A DNA stretch of 64,000 nt, taken from assembly GCA_038025085.1 (NCBI GenBank), contig CM076147.1, positions 41,104,766 through 41,168,765 of the forward strand. The letters run 5' to 3'. The stretch is from Tetragonia tetragonoides (taxonomy: Eukaryota; Streptophyta; Magnoliopsida; Caryophyllales; Aizoaceae). Both the position numbers and the translations under genes were made by a program. Under the pieces are notes generated by a model. That model had not been told where the DNA came from. It did no database searches and saw nothing but the letters and a program-made list of their open reading frames with translations. This document shows positions 1 to 9,308 of the stretch, piece by piece. How positions within the stretch are numbered: the stretch's first letter is position 1; every line of letters starts with the position of its first letter.

Positions 1-208
1 TAATTTTCTTCTTTTGTTTTGGTGGGAGGTGGGGTTGTTTTTGGAAGGAGGCATACATGTCTGTTAATGAGTTTCAAATTCAAGAAACATATGTAGGTCG
101 TCTGGTTCATATTACAGTTACGTTTTTAATTATGTAAAACTAGGCTCGCTCTGATACCTTATAAAATTTCAACAATGGAGCTCATTAAAGAGAGTGTTTT
201 ATAATATT

Positions 209-388
209 AAGTAGGTTTTAACAAACCAAGATGGGTTGGTGTGTGTAGTGGTTCAGCACTTCATCCCTTAAACAAATGGTGTTTAGTGCACTGACAGTTG
301 GGGCGAGTGGAGTAGTCATTAAACTCACTGTGATCGATGGTGGAATACCCTTGGCAAAGATCAAAAAAAGTAGGTTTTTAACACCAAA
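209..388 (+). mobile_element. SINE copy with target-site duplication
   Basis: The body (about 230-367) ends in GGCAAAGATC followed by a run of A. It is flanked by near-identical direct repeats, AAGTAGGTTTTAACA-like, at 209-229 and 368-388, as expected of retroposition. The same 3' sequence (ATACC(C)TTGGCAAAGA then oligo-A) and the ACAGTTGGG segment recur in the SINE at 7662-8016, so this is a family. The internal promoter boxes are weak. Confidence 0.6.
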
Positions 389-2120
389 ACTAATCGGAAA
401 TGGGTAGAGTAACTTCCTAAGTTATAAACCCCGACTTTCCCACTTAACAAAAGCTAACTTACCACAATCTACTCGTGTTTATGTAATTTATTTATTTTTT
501 AAGATGATTTTAAAAATTGGGATCTCTAGATGGAATCTCAATCCTGAACATGTTGGTCCACCACTGCCATATGTCTTAGCTTTGTATCATAGCTCGTCGG
601 ATTTATGTATACAACAATTATAATCTTTTGAAGTTTACTTTGAATGTACACTGTACAATACATGCATGTTTGGCATAAAAGCCACAAAGGTCTGTACTTT
701 ATTTGTCAGCATGTATGGCAAGGAAGAAAGTTCGAAAATGATTTCTTGACAAATTCGATCAAGGAACGGCTAAACTGACCTGATAATATATACTGGAAAC
801 AAATGCGTAGGATAAGTTCGAATTTTAAGAGTTTGAATATAAAGTCGTTGGTGTGGTAAATAAAAATTAAAGGGTTTTTGTAGTGTTGCATATTATTAAG
901 AGATGGAGATGACAATAATTGGAAGTTACTCTCGGTTGTTTTTATGCATGCAGATTTCCCTCAACGTTACAGAAAGAATGAAGGAAACACGTGATGTAAC
1001 TGTGTCTTTTACTTCCTTATAGGCCTCTAGAGAAAAACAACAGTTTTAGAGAAGAAAGGAAAGAGGAACGAAGGAACATAGGTAGAAAAGATAAAAATAC
1101 AGATGGATAAGGAAATTTCTTCAACATTATTATAGCAAGATCAAATATATCGTAATTTTAGAAATAATAAATGTAGAATGAGGGGATTTGGGATAAGGTG
1201 GAAATGATTTTCCATGAAAGATGAATAAAGTACTACTGTATTTAGAAATGTAGGGGTCACTTTTTAGAAGTAGTGACCCATTGTAATTTTGGTAAAAAGT
1301 GATCGTTGTCTCACTAAAAGTTACAGTAAAACCGTCTTATACAAGTTTTAGCGATGAAGGATAAGAATGTTGATGTCGGGTTTGAAACTTTTTTCAATAT
1401 TTTCTCCATAAAATCTCGACATCAAATTTTTGAAAAATATATTTCTCAATTTGTGAAGTACTCTACTTCAAATTCAAATTTTGAAATATATTTGGTCTTA
1501 ATAGACTCATGGTTGCCTATTAATAAAACGGGCTTTGTATGTAGCTCAAAGTGACAAGCAATAACCATACTATGCCACCGTACCCCAGACCCCAGGGACC
1601 AGGGTATACATGTTTTATTTGTGTCTTTCTGACAAGAAGGAAGGCATTTGTCTTCGAAAATCAGTTTTTGACTTTTGTTAATTTCTGTGCAATTCTTTTG
1701 TACTGTTATTTCTTCCCCAATTCACATCATTGATGAGGCCAGACATGAAAAGGTAATGGCTTTGTGTTCATTTTCACCGTAGTAGTCAACTAAATCATGA
1801 GTAAGTAATATTCCTAATTTGCTTATGATAATGCCGTAGTTGTATTAGACTGAATTTGGCTAGGGAAAATGTCCTATCAATCGTCTGAAGAGAATTTACC
1901 TATTGGATTTTCTTGTAAACATTTTCTCCTAATCAACCGAGCCTTATTTACCACATTTTTTCTTCTTCTTGATGCCATATTTGTTTCCTGATAAATGATA
2001 ACAGACTCTGATAATCTAGACTTATGCATTTGCATTGATCCTTAAATTATTGTCCTACATTACTTTTAAAATAATGCATGATCTTTTGGAATTTCCACAT
2101 TCAATAGTACTATAGTAGTA

Positions 2121-2374
2121 CTCCCTCCGTCCCAAGTTAATCTTTACATTGGACTTTTCACGGTCTCCAAGATACTACTTTGACCATGAATATTTATGAT
2201 TTCATAACTCTAAACTTATAATAAGATTATATTTTGAAAATACTATTTAAAATGAATCTAGCAATACTATTTTCACATTGTAAAACTTTGTAACTTTTCA
2301 CAAATAAGTGGTCAAAGTTCACAAACTTTGACCTTAAAAAGTCCAATGTAAAGATAAACCTGGGACAGAGGGAG
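2121..2374. mobile_element. Stowaway MITE
   Basis: The terminal inverted repeats begin CTCCCTCCGTCCC and are closely mirrored at the right end (GGGACAGAGGGAG). The complementarity continues inward for about 40 bp through TTTACATTGGACTTTT. The element is flanked by TA on both sides (2119-2120 and 2375-2376), the Tc1/mariner target duplication. There is no coding capacity. Confidence 0.9.
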
Positions 2375-2505
2375 TATCTATTTTCATCAATTAAGTTGTT
2401 ATAGTAAAGTTTTTTTTTTTCCACATTGTCCAACAGATTCTTTCAACTGTATACTGATTTAACACTTGTTACACGGTTAATTCGTACTTATTGATCTCAT
2501 TGCAG

Positions 2506-5187
2506 ATAGTGTTATGGGTGATCATTCCATTTGTGCTAAGAAGAGGGTTAACAAATGAAGTGATGATAGTATTCTTGTTGATGTTTCTGTTCCAGTACCT
2601 CCCAAAGATCTACCATTCTGTCTGCCTCTTACGCCGCATGCAGAAATTTTCTGGTTATGTATTTGGTACTGTTTGGTGGGGATTCGCCCTCAACATGATC
2701 GCCTACTTTGTCGCCTCACATGTAAGATCGATTTCTCCCTCGGGATGAAGAGCCAGTAAATAGTATAGTACTCCCTCCGTTTCATGAAGTAGCTCTAATG
2801 TTCTTTTGGCTAACATTGCATATTTGCATTGCTCTAATGATTATAAACAGGCAGCAGGGGCATGTTGGTATTTGCTTGGAATCCAGAGGGCAACAAAGTG
2901 TTTGAGAGAGCAATGCAGTCAAATGCCAGGTTGTAGCTCAAATTTACTAGCCTCACAAGAACCAATCTACTATGGTACAAGAAGTATGATCAATGATCAC
3001 CACCGGCTTCTCTGGGCATCTAATAGATCAGCAAGATCCAATTGCTTGCAGAGTTATGAAATCTATGAATATGGAGCTTACAAATGGGTCATCTACCTTG
3101 TTACTAACAATAGCCGCCTTGAGAAAATACTTATGCCCATTTTTTGGGGGCTTATGACAATGAGGTAAATACATTCAGCATATTTTGGCATCCTTTGTCT
3201 CAATTGGACTCATCTATCTATTGCTGATCAAGCTCAAATAACTATCCTGAGATTTACGCCGAAGATTTGTGCTGTTCAGATTTTATCACTTATTATTTAT
3301 TAAGCGAATTTGAGATTGTTCATATAATTAGTTAGTTCCTACAGATGTTTTTTTATGCCTATAAAGACTAAAGTAATCAATATAAATGTATAGAATAGAA
3401 TGTATTCAGTGAAATTGAAGCCTAATTTCTTCTCATACACTAATAACCTGTGATAACTGAATCTGGTCCAACATAAATTTGAACCTTGGAATCATGAGGA
3501 CAACATTGCTGAATGTGATGTAAACATTTTCAAAGTACGTTCGATTGCTGACGGATTGGAAAACAACATATTGTATGACAATATACATATGGTCCTTTCT
3601 GTGACTATTGACTAGACTCTGAATTTCATTTTCATACCAGTACGTTGCCAGTTCCAGAACCAGTGCTTGAGTTGACGGTTTATATTGTTTTTACTCTTTA
3701 CAACCTATATATTATCTTTGTAAAGTATATCTGTTTAGCCTGTCCTGATCATTCTTAGCCTTAATGTTTTGGTGGATTTTATTTTATTTTTATTATTTTT
3801 TTTTCCCAGTACATTTGGGAACTTGGAAAGCACAGCGGAATGGCTAGAATCATTATTTGTAATCATTGTCTTAACCAGTGGGCTGCTTCTTGTCACTATG
3901 TTGATTGGTAATATCAAGGTAAATTTTTGTCCTGTAGAAAGTACACTAATTTAGTTAGGTGTCCTTTCTAATGCTTATTTACCAAATTCATTATATTGGG
4001 TTTAAACCAAAAATTGCAGGTGTTCCTGCATGCAACAACATCAAAGAAGCAAGCAATGCAGCTGAGAATGAGGAACATAGAGTGGTGGATGCGCAAGAGA
4101 AAACTGCCTCCCATGCTGAAGCAAAGGGTTCGAAACTATGAATGGCAACGGTGGGCAGCAATGCGAGGGGTGGATGAATGTGAGATGATCCGAAATCTTC
4201 CAGAAGGTCTTAGGAGGGATATCAAGTACCACCTGTGTTTAGATTTGGTGAAGCAGGTCAGAACATATACTAAACTCAGCTTAACTAATTTCAAAAGAAT
4301 CAATTAGGCTGAGTTTTCCTGTTACTGAGTGACAGTTTAAGAAATTGGATTTTCACTAGACTTGTGTCCTTTGATGCCATAGTTAAGTGACTTTGGTCTA
4401 ACTAATTGAATCAGATTCTATCTTAAGCTAATCACATATTACACTAATATCATTTTCTTTGATTAGGTGCCGTTATTCCAGCATATGGATGATCTAGTAC
4501 TAGAAAACATATGTGACCGCGTCAAGTCTCTGGTCTTCACAAAGGGAGAGACGGTAACTATTACTCTAGTCTGACATTTTCCTAAGAAACAGAGAAATTT
4601 TTCCTGGATTTACAATTACAACATTATGTATACTATATATTTTCTAATTTTCATTGCTCTGTCTTAATTAGATCACTAGGGAGGGAGACCCGGTTCTGAG
4701 AATGCTATTTGTTGTAAGAGGCCACCTTCAAAGCAGCCAAGAGCTCAGAGATGGAGTCAAAAGCTGCTGTATGTTAGGCCCCGGAAACTTCAGTGGAGAT
4801 GAGCTATTATCATGGTGCCTAAGGAGACCGTTCATTGAACGTTTACCACCCTCATCATCGACCTTAATCACCCTCGAAACCACAGAGGCATTTGGGCTAG
4901 AAGCTGAAGATGTCAAGTATGTGACGCAGCATTTTCGCTACACTTTTGTGAATGAAAAGGTCAGGAGAAGCGCGAGGTATTATTCTCCTGGGTGGAGGAC
5001 TTGGGCTGCTGTCGCCATTCAGTTGGCTTGGCGAAGGTATAAGCATCGGTTGACACTCACTTCACTCTCGTTTATCCGTCCTAGAAGACCTTTGTCTCGG
5101 AGTTCTTCACTTGGAGAGGATAGGCTCAGGCTTTATACAGCCCTTTTGACATCTCCAAAGCCAAATCATGATGATCTAGACTTCTAA
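2506..5187 (+). CDS. CNGC4: Cyclic nucleotide-gated ion channel, CNGC4/DND2-type (3' six exons)
   Basis: This is a plasma-membrane cation channel subunit; Arabidopsis CNGC4 (DND2/HLM1) acts with CNGC2 in calcium signalling and immunity. Six exons join in frame: 2506-2721, 2851-3164, 3810-3918, 4020-4256, 4467-4553 and 4672-5187, giving 492 residues to the stop. Visible in order are the S4/S5 region (QYLPKIYHS, FGTVWWGFALNMIAYF), the cysteine-rich pore turret (CLREQCSQ), the pore helix and filter (IFWGLMTMSTFGNLES), S6 (LLLVTMLIGNIK), the C-linker (RNIEWWMRKRKLP, RRDIKYHLCLDLV), the cyclic nucleotide-binding domain (VPLFQHMDDLVLENIC to GNFSGDELLSWCL), and a calmodulin-binding IQ motif (AIQLAWRRYKHR). 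The GN-L filter and tail match CNGC4 rather than other CNGCs. The N-terminal exon is not in the window, so this entry is 5'-partial. Confidence 0.93.
2771..2810. repeat. Half of a Stowaway MITE end
   Basis: TA followed by CTCCCTCCGTTTCATGAAGTAG looks like a Stowaway terminal repeat. No matching right end is seen before the next CNGC4 exon at 2851, so only one terminus survives inside this short intron. Confidence 0.45.
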
Positions 5188-5648
5188 CTGTGTCTAGAAT
5201 ACTATGTTGTGTGTATATCTAGTTTTCAACAGTTGGTGAAAGGTTTTACTGTATTCAGCTGAATGTAAGTATCCATAAATACATATTTGCCGAGTTAGCA
5301 TAAAGTTTGCATTCTAATAAGGGTTATCATGATTGTTGTGTTAGTCTGCAGAAAACACCCAATGTCAATAATTCTTCTCTTTCAGAATTCATGATAATCA
5401 ATTGCTGTAGAAAAAAAATCTTCCATAATTTACTCAGTAAATCAATCTTCTGCAATTACAGAAATTCAATACATCAGTTCTAACTCGAGAGCTTTATTAT
5501 CTCAAACAACACCTATATGCAAAGCACAGACAGTTACAGGTTCGAACATACAGAAAGCTTTGTTACTTTCCTAAACAGCCTATATTCTCTGACATGCTAG
5601 AACAAATGGAAAGAAAAAAAAAATGTTGTAGATACAAAGATTGAAGCT
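5188..5648. other. Convergent 3' intergenic gap
   Basis: This is non-coding DNA between the stop of CNGC4 (+) and the stop of the dynein light chain gene (-). It presumably contains both 3' UTRs and polyadenylation sites. I see no repeat or gene here. Confidence 0.6.
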
Positions 5649-6105
5649 TCAAGCTTTTACAGCATCAAAGGATGACAATTGAGTAGTCTCAGCCTCAGGG
5701 CCTGTTGAACCCTTGAAAAGCAAAAAAGCGAGGCTGCCTACACAAAAATAGATGAAGCAGCCATGGCAATGGGTCACAAATGAACCGAAATCAGTCCCTA
5801 CTATGCATTGCCACCCTCCTCCATACACACTATCAAATTCCTGTATATAACAACAAAGGTGAACAAAATAAAATTTTAAGCATCACTAGACTATACAGTA
5901 ATTCAGTATTATTCTCAAAAGAAAATGAAACTCAAATCATGTACTAATAAACTGTGAAAGTGTTTACCTTTTTAATAAAACGAGCAATCTTAGTGGCTTC
6001 AGTGACATCAAAGCAATCAAGGGCTTTTGCAGCTAGATTAAGAGCTTCTTGCTGCATGGTTTGAAGCATATCAGTCTCACCGACAATCGCCTTCCCTTCT
6101 AGCAT
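5649..6105 (-). CDS. Dynein light chain (LC8/DLC1-type) protein, two exons
   Basis: This is a small dimeric hub protein of the LC8 family. In plants, which lack dynein motors in most lineages, it works as a general partner-binding dimer. The exons are 6105-5968 and 5840-5649 on the minus strand, with a GT-AG intron between them, encoding 109 residues. The family core is plain: MLEGKAIVGETDM, the helix AAKALDCFDVTEATKIARFI, then WQCIVGTDFGSFVTHCHGCF and IYFCVGSLAFLLFKG. A non-conserved C-terminal tail of about 18 residues follows. The reading frame stays open upstream to 6234, but that extension resembles nothing in the family and the start at 6105 matches known members. Confidence 0.93.
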
Positions 6106-7302
6106 GGTCACCTTTTGGATCAAGTAGTTAGCAAAGTGAAGCAAACTCTTGTGATAACCTAAGGTTGAGGATAACTTTTTGCAAGTTTTGGGTGATGAAA
6201 AAAAGAGGGGATTATATATTGTTAAGTGGTTCAATCAAGTAGGGTCTGTTGATCCCATTTCTTTGTGGTCATTAAGGTGACACTCTATTTACTTGCTTTG
6301 TAGAGACAAAACTTGCAGGGTCCCTTATGAATTCAAAAGGCTAAGGACCTTTTGAGTTTTGCCTCTATTTTGTTTTGTGACAAAATGCAATGGATTCTCT
6401 AATCATGATCGTCAGTGTATGAGCAAGAATTTACTGGTCCCCAGTTTATCAATGGTGTATGGTTTGATTAAGGCTATTACTCAATCGGATTCTGCCATGT
6501 GTCGGTCTTCGCTAGAAGTTTTTGAGACTCTTGTAACGTGCCTTTGTTTTCCATGTAACTGGGAGAAAGATACGTATATGCAGTGTTCAGAATATTCAAG
6601 ATCATCTTATGGCATTGGATTATCCAAATATCCTTTAATTTAAAAAGACCAGGACCTTTAGAAATGAGTAATTTTGTACTTTACATGGAATTTAGGCTAG
6701 AGTATTTGGTGTTTGGACTAGACTGCTTCTGGCCTTCTTTCTAGTGGCTGATAGGTAGCTGTAGTGTACAGTGTACACCATCCCACATTATTGTCTGGTT
6801 TTGCTAGGGAAAGTGTCAAAATTTGCTAATGCAACAAGTTTCATGTAACACTGCCTTGGGCATGATTGCCTTAGCTAATAGTAATCATGACATGACTTGA
6901 CTAATATGTGTTTGACACACGTATCGAGCGGCATCATGTCCATATGTGACACATGACATGGTTCATATTTGAGGTTTTCTTACTATCGGAAAGTTAATCA
7001 TTATTTGACATTCACCGATAAAATGTACGTCTCAAAGATAAGATTCCATATCTTCAACAATAAAAATTTCAATATTAGCGTTTCAAATGTGCTCCTTTCC
7101 ATATGTTGTTTTTCTCAAATAAAAAGGTCTAGAAGGTGGATTTGATTACTGCTATCCCGGCCTAGCTATTGTTGAGGCAAGATAAACATATATGAGCAAC
7201 TTAAGAAATGAAATTTAAAAGTAATGCATGGCATCATGGAAATAGTGACCAACATGTCTCAAAGACAACTGAGAGATAAATACCTCAAAATTAAAAAGGA
7301 CA
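6106..7302. other. Intergenic DNA without recognised genes
   Basis: This stretch holds the upstream region of the dynein light chain gene and then AT-rich DNA. The 94-codon plus-strand frame at 6359-6643 has no recognisable domain or homologue and lies head-to-head with the dynein gene, so I do not call it a gene. Confidence 0.5.
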
Positions 7303-7386
7303 TGTCAGAAGTGGGATTTGACCCCACGCCCTCGATAGAGGACCAGAACTTGAGTCTGGCGCCTTAGACCACTCGGCCCTCCTGAC
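7303..7386 (-). tRNA. tRNA-Leu(CAA), probably decayed copy
   Basis: This 84-nt sequence folds like the neighbouring tRNA-Leu, with the acceptor GTCAGGA, the anticodon stem CCAGA/TCTGG with loop CTCAAGT (anticodon CAA), and a long variable arm. Two nearly invariant bases are changed: U8 is G (GTCAGGAGG instead of GTCAGGATG), and T54 in the T loop is G (GGGGTCAAATCCC instead of GGGTTCAAATCCC). The second change also breaks the B-box promoter. It is probably a pseudo-tRNA derived by tandem duplication. Confidence 0.75.
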
Positions 7387-7466
7387 TATTATTAACCTTT
7401 TTCAAAATTGATAGATAATTAATTAAATAAAAGAAAATAAAGTTGTGGAAAATAGAACAAAAATCA

Positions 7467-7550
7467 TGTCAGAAGTGGGATTTGAACCCACGCCCTCGTT
7501 AGAGGACCAGAACTTGAGTCTGGCGCCTTAGACCTCTCGGCCATCCTGAC
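7467..7550 (-). tRNA. tRNA-Leu(CAA)
   Basis: This is an intronless class II tRNA of 84 nt with a 7-bp acceptor stem, a D arm (GGCCGAGAGGTCTAAGGC), the anticodon loop CTCAAGT (CAA, reads UUG), a long variable arm, and a canonical T loop (GGTTCAAATCC). The A and B boxes are intact and the discriminator base is A. A decayed copy lies 80 bp away on the same strand. Confidence 0.95.
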
Positions 7551-7644
7551 GTCGGTGGAATGTTTTGCAGTACATGATATAAATTATATGCTTATAAATA
7601 AACAAGAACATAGTTATTTGTTTTTAGGTGCAAATAAACAAAGA

Positions 7645-8034
7645 ACATAGTAGAGCTAAGCCCCCTGCCGCTTACTCGCTTAATGCGCGGACAGTTGGGA
7701 TGAGAGAATTAGGCCATGTTCTCGTTAACGAAATGATACGGGACGGTGAGGAACGGAACGGAACGGAACGGAATAAAAATTACAGCGCGGTGTGCAATGG
7801 AACGGAAATTGCAGCGCGGGACGGAATGGAATAATAAATATAACTTGTGTGGTACGGAACAGAACGGAACAGAAATTACGGTGAGGTGCAGAACGGAACG
7901 GAAATTGCAGCGTGGTGTGGAACGGAACAGAATGCAGCATAGAAACGACGAAAAGAACAGAGCCTTTTAGTCAGTGGAGTCAACAGTGGGATACCTTGGC
8001 AAAGACAAAAAAAAAAACATAGTAGAGGCTAAGC
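7645..8034 (+). mobile_element. SINE interrupted by a Tourist MITE
   Basis: The body (about 7662-8016) ends in GATACCTTGGCAAAGAC and a run of A, like the SINE at 230-367. It also shares ACAGTTGGGATGAG with that copy. Direct repeats ACATAGTAGAG(G)CTAAGC flank it at 7645-7661 and 8017-8034. The Tourist MITE at 7712-7964 sits inside, so the SINE came first. Confidence 0.65.
7712..7964. mobile_element. Tourist-like MITE, copy 1
   Basis: The termini are GGCCATGTTCTCGTTAACG and, inverted, CGACGAAAAGAACAGAGCC, next to TTA-type sequence on both sides. The interior is rich in GGAACGGAACGG-like repeats. Three relatives are at 19835-20006, 33836-34033 and 37921-38091. Confidence 0.75.
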
Positions 8035-8061
8035 TATGATGGAGTATTTGACCATCCACAG

Positions 8062-8750
8062 GGACCAATTAACCAAATTGGTCTTTTTATTGACACCCTC
8101 TAGATAAAATTTTTTTTTAAAAACGACGGCAACAAGTAGGTCTTTTTATTGAACTCCGATCACAAATAAGTTTTTTTTTTAATTAAACGGGCAATTAAGT
8201 CCTTTAAGGGTTGTCGGAGTCCTTTTTTAATTTTGTAATTAACTAAAATCATTTTCGACCTATTTTTATTCATTTACTCGTAAAAATTAAATGGCCCAAC
8301 TGTCATTATATGTCGTGGTACTCAGAAAAAAATTGGCGCCGGTGATATCTAGAGAGAGAGAGCTGCGAAATTGGCTGGAAATTTGGCTACGAAATTGGAG
8401 AGAGAAGCTCCCGTTGTGTGCATCTTCTCTATCTGTCAGTGCAAAAGAAGGTATGAACTTATAATTCTAAAATTTCCTAGAGTTAGGGTTTGAAGGCTAA
8501 TATTTGGGTGTTTTTTCATTTAATTTTTACGGGTAAATGAATAAAAATAGGTCGAAAATGATTTTAGTTAATTACAAAATTAAAAAAGGACTCCGACAGT
8601 TCTTAAAGGACTTAATTGCCCGGTTCAATTAAAAAAAAAACTTATTTGTGACCGGAGTTCAATAAAAAGACCTACTTGTTGTCGTCGTTTTTAAAAAAAT
8701 CAATTTGTCTACGGAGTGTCAATAAAAAGACCAATTTGATTAATTGGTCC
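8062..8750. mobile_element. MULE-like element with about 235-bp terminal inverted repeats
   Basis: The left arm (about 8062-8295, beginning GGACCAATTAACCAAATTGG) is the near-perfect reverse complement of the right arm (about 8517-8750, ending TTGATTAATTGGTCC). Flanking sequences ATC(C)ACAGG on each side look like a 9-bp target duplication with one indel. The 220-bp centre (8296-8516) is unrelated to the arms and shows no gene I recognise. The arm length and duplication size fit Mutator-like elements. Confidence 0.75.
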
Positions 8751-9308
8751 ATCACAGGTGGAAGCAAAGGCGTTTCTCCCTCTCTCATATCTCCCCCCAC
8801 GTAACACTGACATCTAACCCAATACTTCCAATCTTGACAACCAACGTGTCACCGACATACTTCTGTTGACAACATTTCCCACCCAACTCACACAGACACA
8901 CGGAAAAGTACTCCAAACCCAAAATAACAGAAATTTAAAAAAGATTCCAAAACAGAGCATTTGACAGTTACAAAGAACCCTCATCTCTGATCTCTGAGCT
9001 GTTAACTTGTGACTCTTTCCTTTCCATCTTCTCAAAACTATTCTCTTTTACTATTAAAAAAAAAAAAAAAAAAAAAAAAGACAGATTCTTTAATTTTTCC
9101 ATTTGATCAAAATTCCATCATTATTCTCACATTGCATCTTTCCCCCTCCTTTCTATCTAAACCACCCAATTTCCTTCCAAAGAAAAGAAAAAAAATAAAA
9201 AATACCCTCAATCACAAACCATCCCTCCATTCTCTCCCTCACCAAAAGATCCAATCTTTAATCTTTTCCCCACTTCTTTTCTCTCTCCTCTCCGTCTTTT
9301 TCGCCGTG
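8751..9308. other. Upstream region of the DUF1223 gene
   Basis: This is pyrimidine-rich sequence with a poly-A run near 9055-9078, typical of promoter and 5' UTR DNA. The reading frame continues upstream of the chosen ATG at 9309 but is low-complexity (lysine and serine runs), so I treat it as 5' UTR. Confidence 0.45.

Larger units (their letters stand above)
1..2505. other. Left-edge non-coding stretch, probably CNGC4 intron 1 and its repeats
   Basis: No convincing exon is visible here in either strand. The first recognisable CNGC exon begins at 2506 in the middle of the transmembrane region, so the N-terminal exon must lie left of the window or be unrecognisable. That makes much of this stretch probably intron 1. 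It holds a SINE copy near 230-367 and a complete Stowaway MITE at 2121-2374. The short reading frames here resemble no protein I know. Confidence 0.55.

Noticed and set aside
1..2505. Search for the missing N-terminal CNGC4 exon
   Set aside because: No frame gives the expected first transmembrane helices or the segment preceding IVLWVIIP, so the exon is treated as outside the window.
6359..6643. 94-codon plus-strand frame near the dynein light chain gene
   Set aside because: No recognisable domain; composition looks random.
7740..7940. Regularly spaced GGAACGGAACGG units, suggestive of a CRISPR-like or satellite array
   Set aside because: The repeats are very short, irregular and internal to a MITE with clear terminal inverted repeats; CRISPR arrays are not expected in a plant nucleus.
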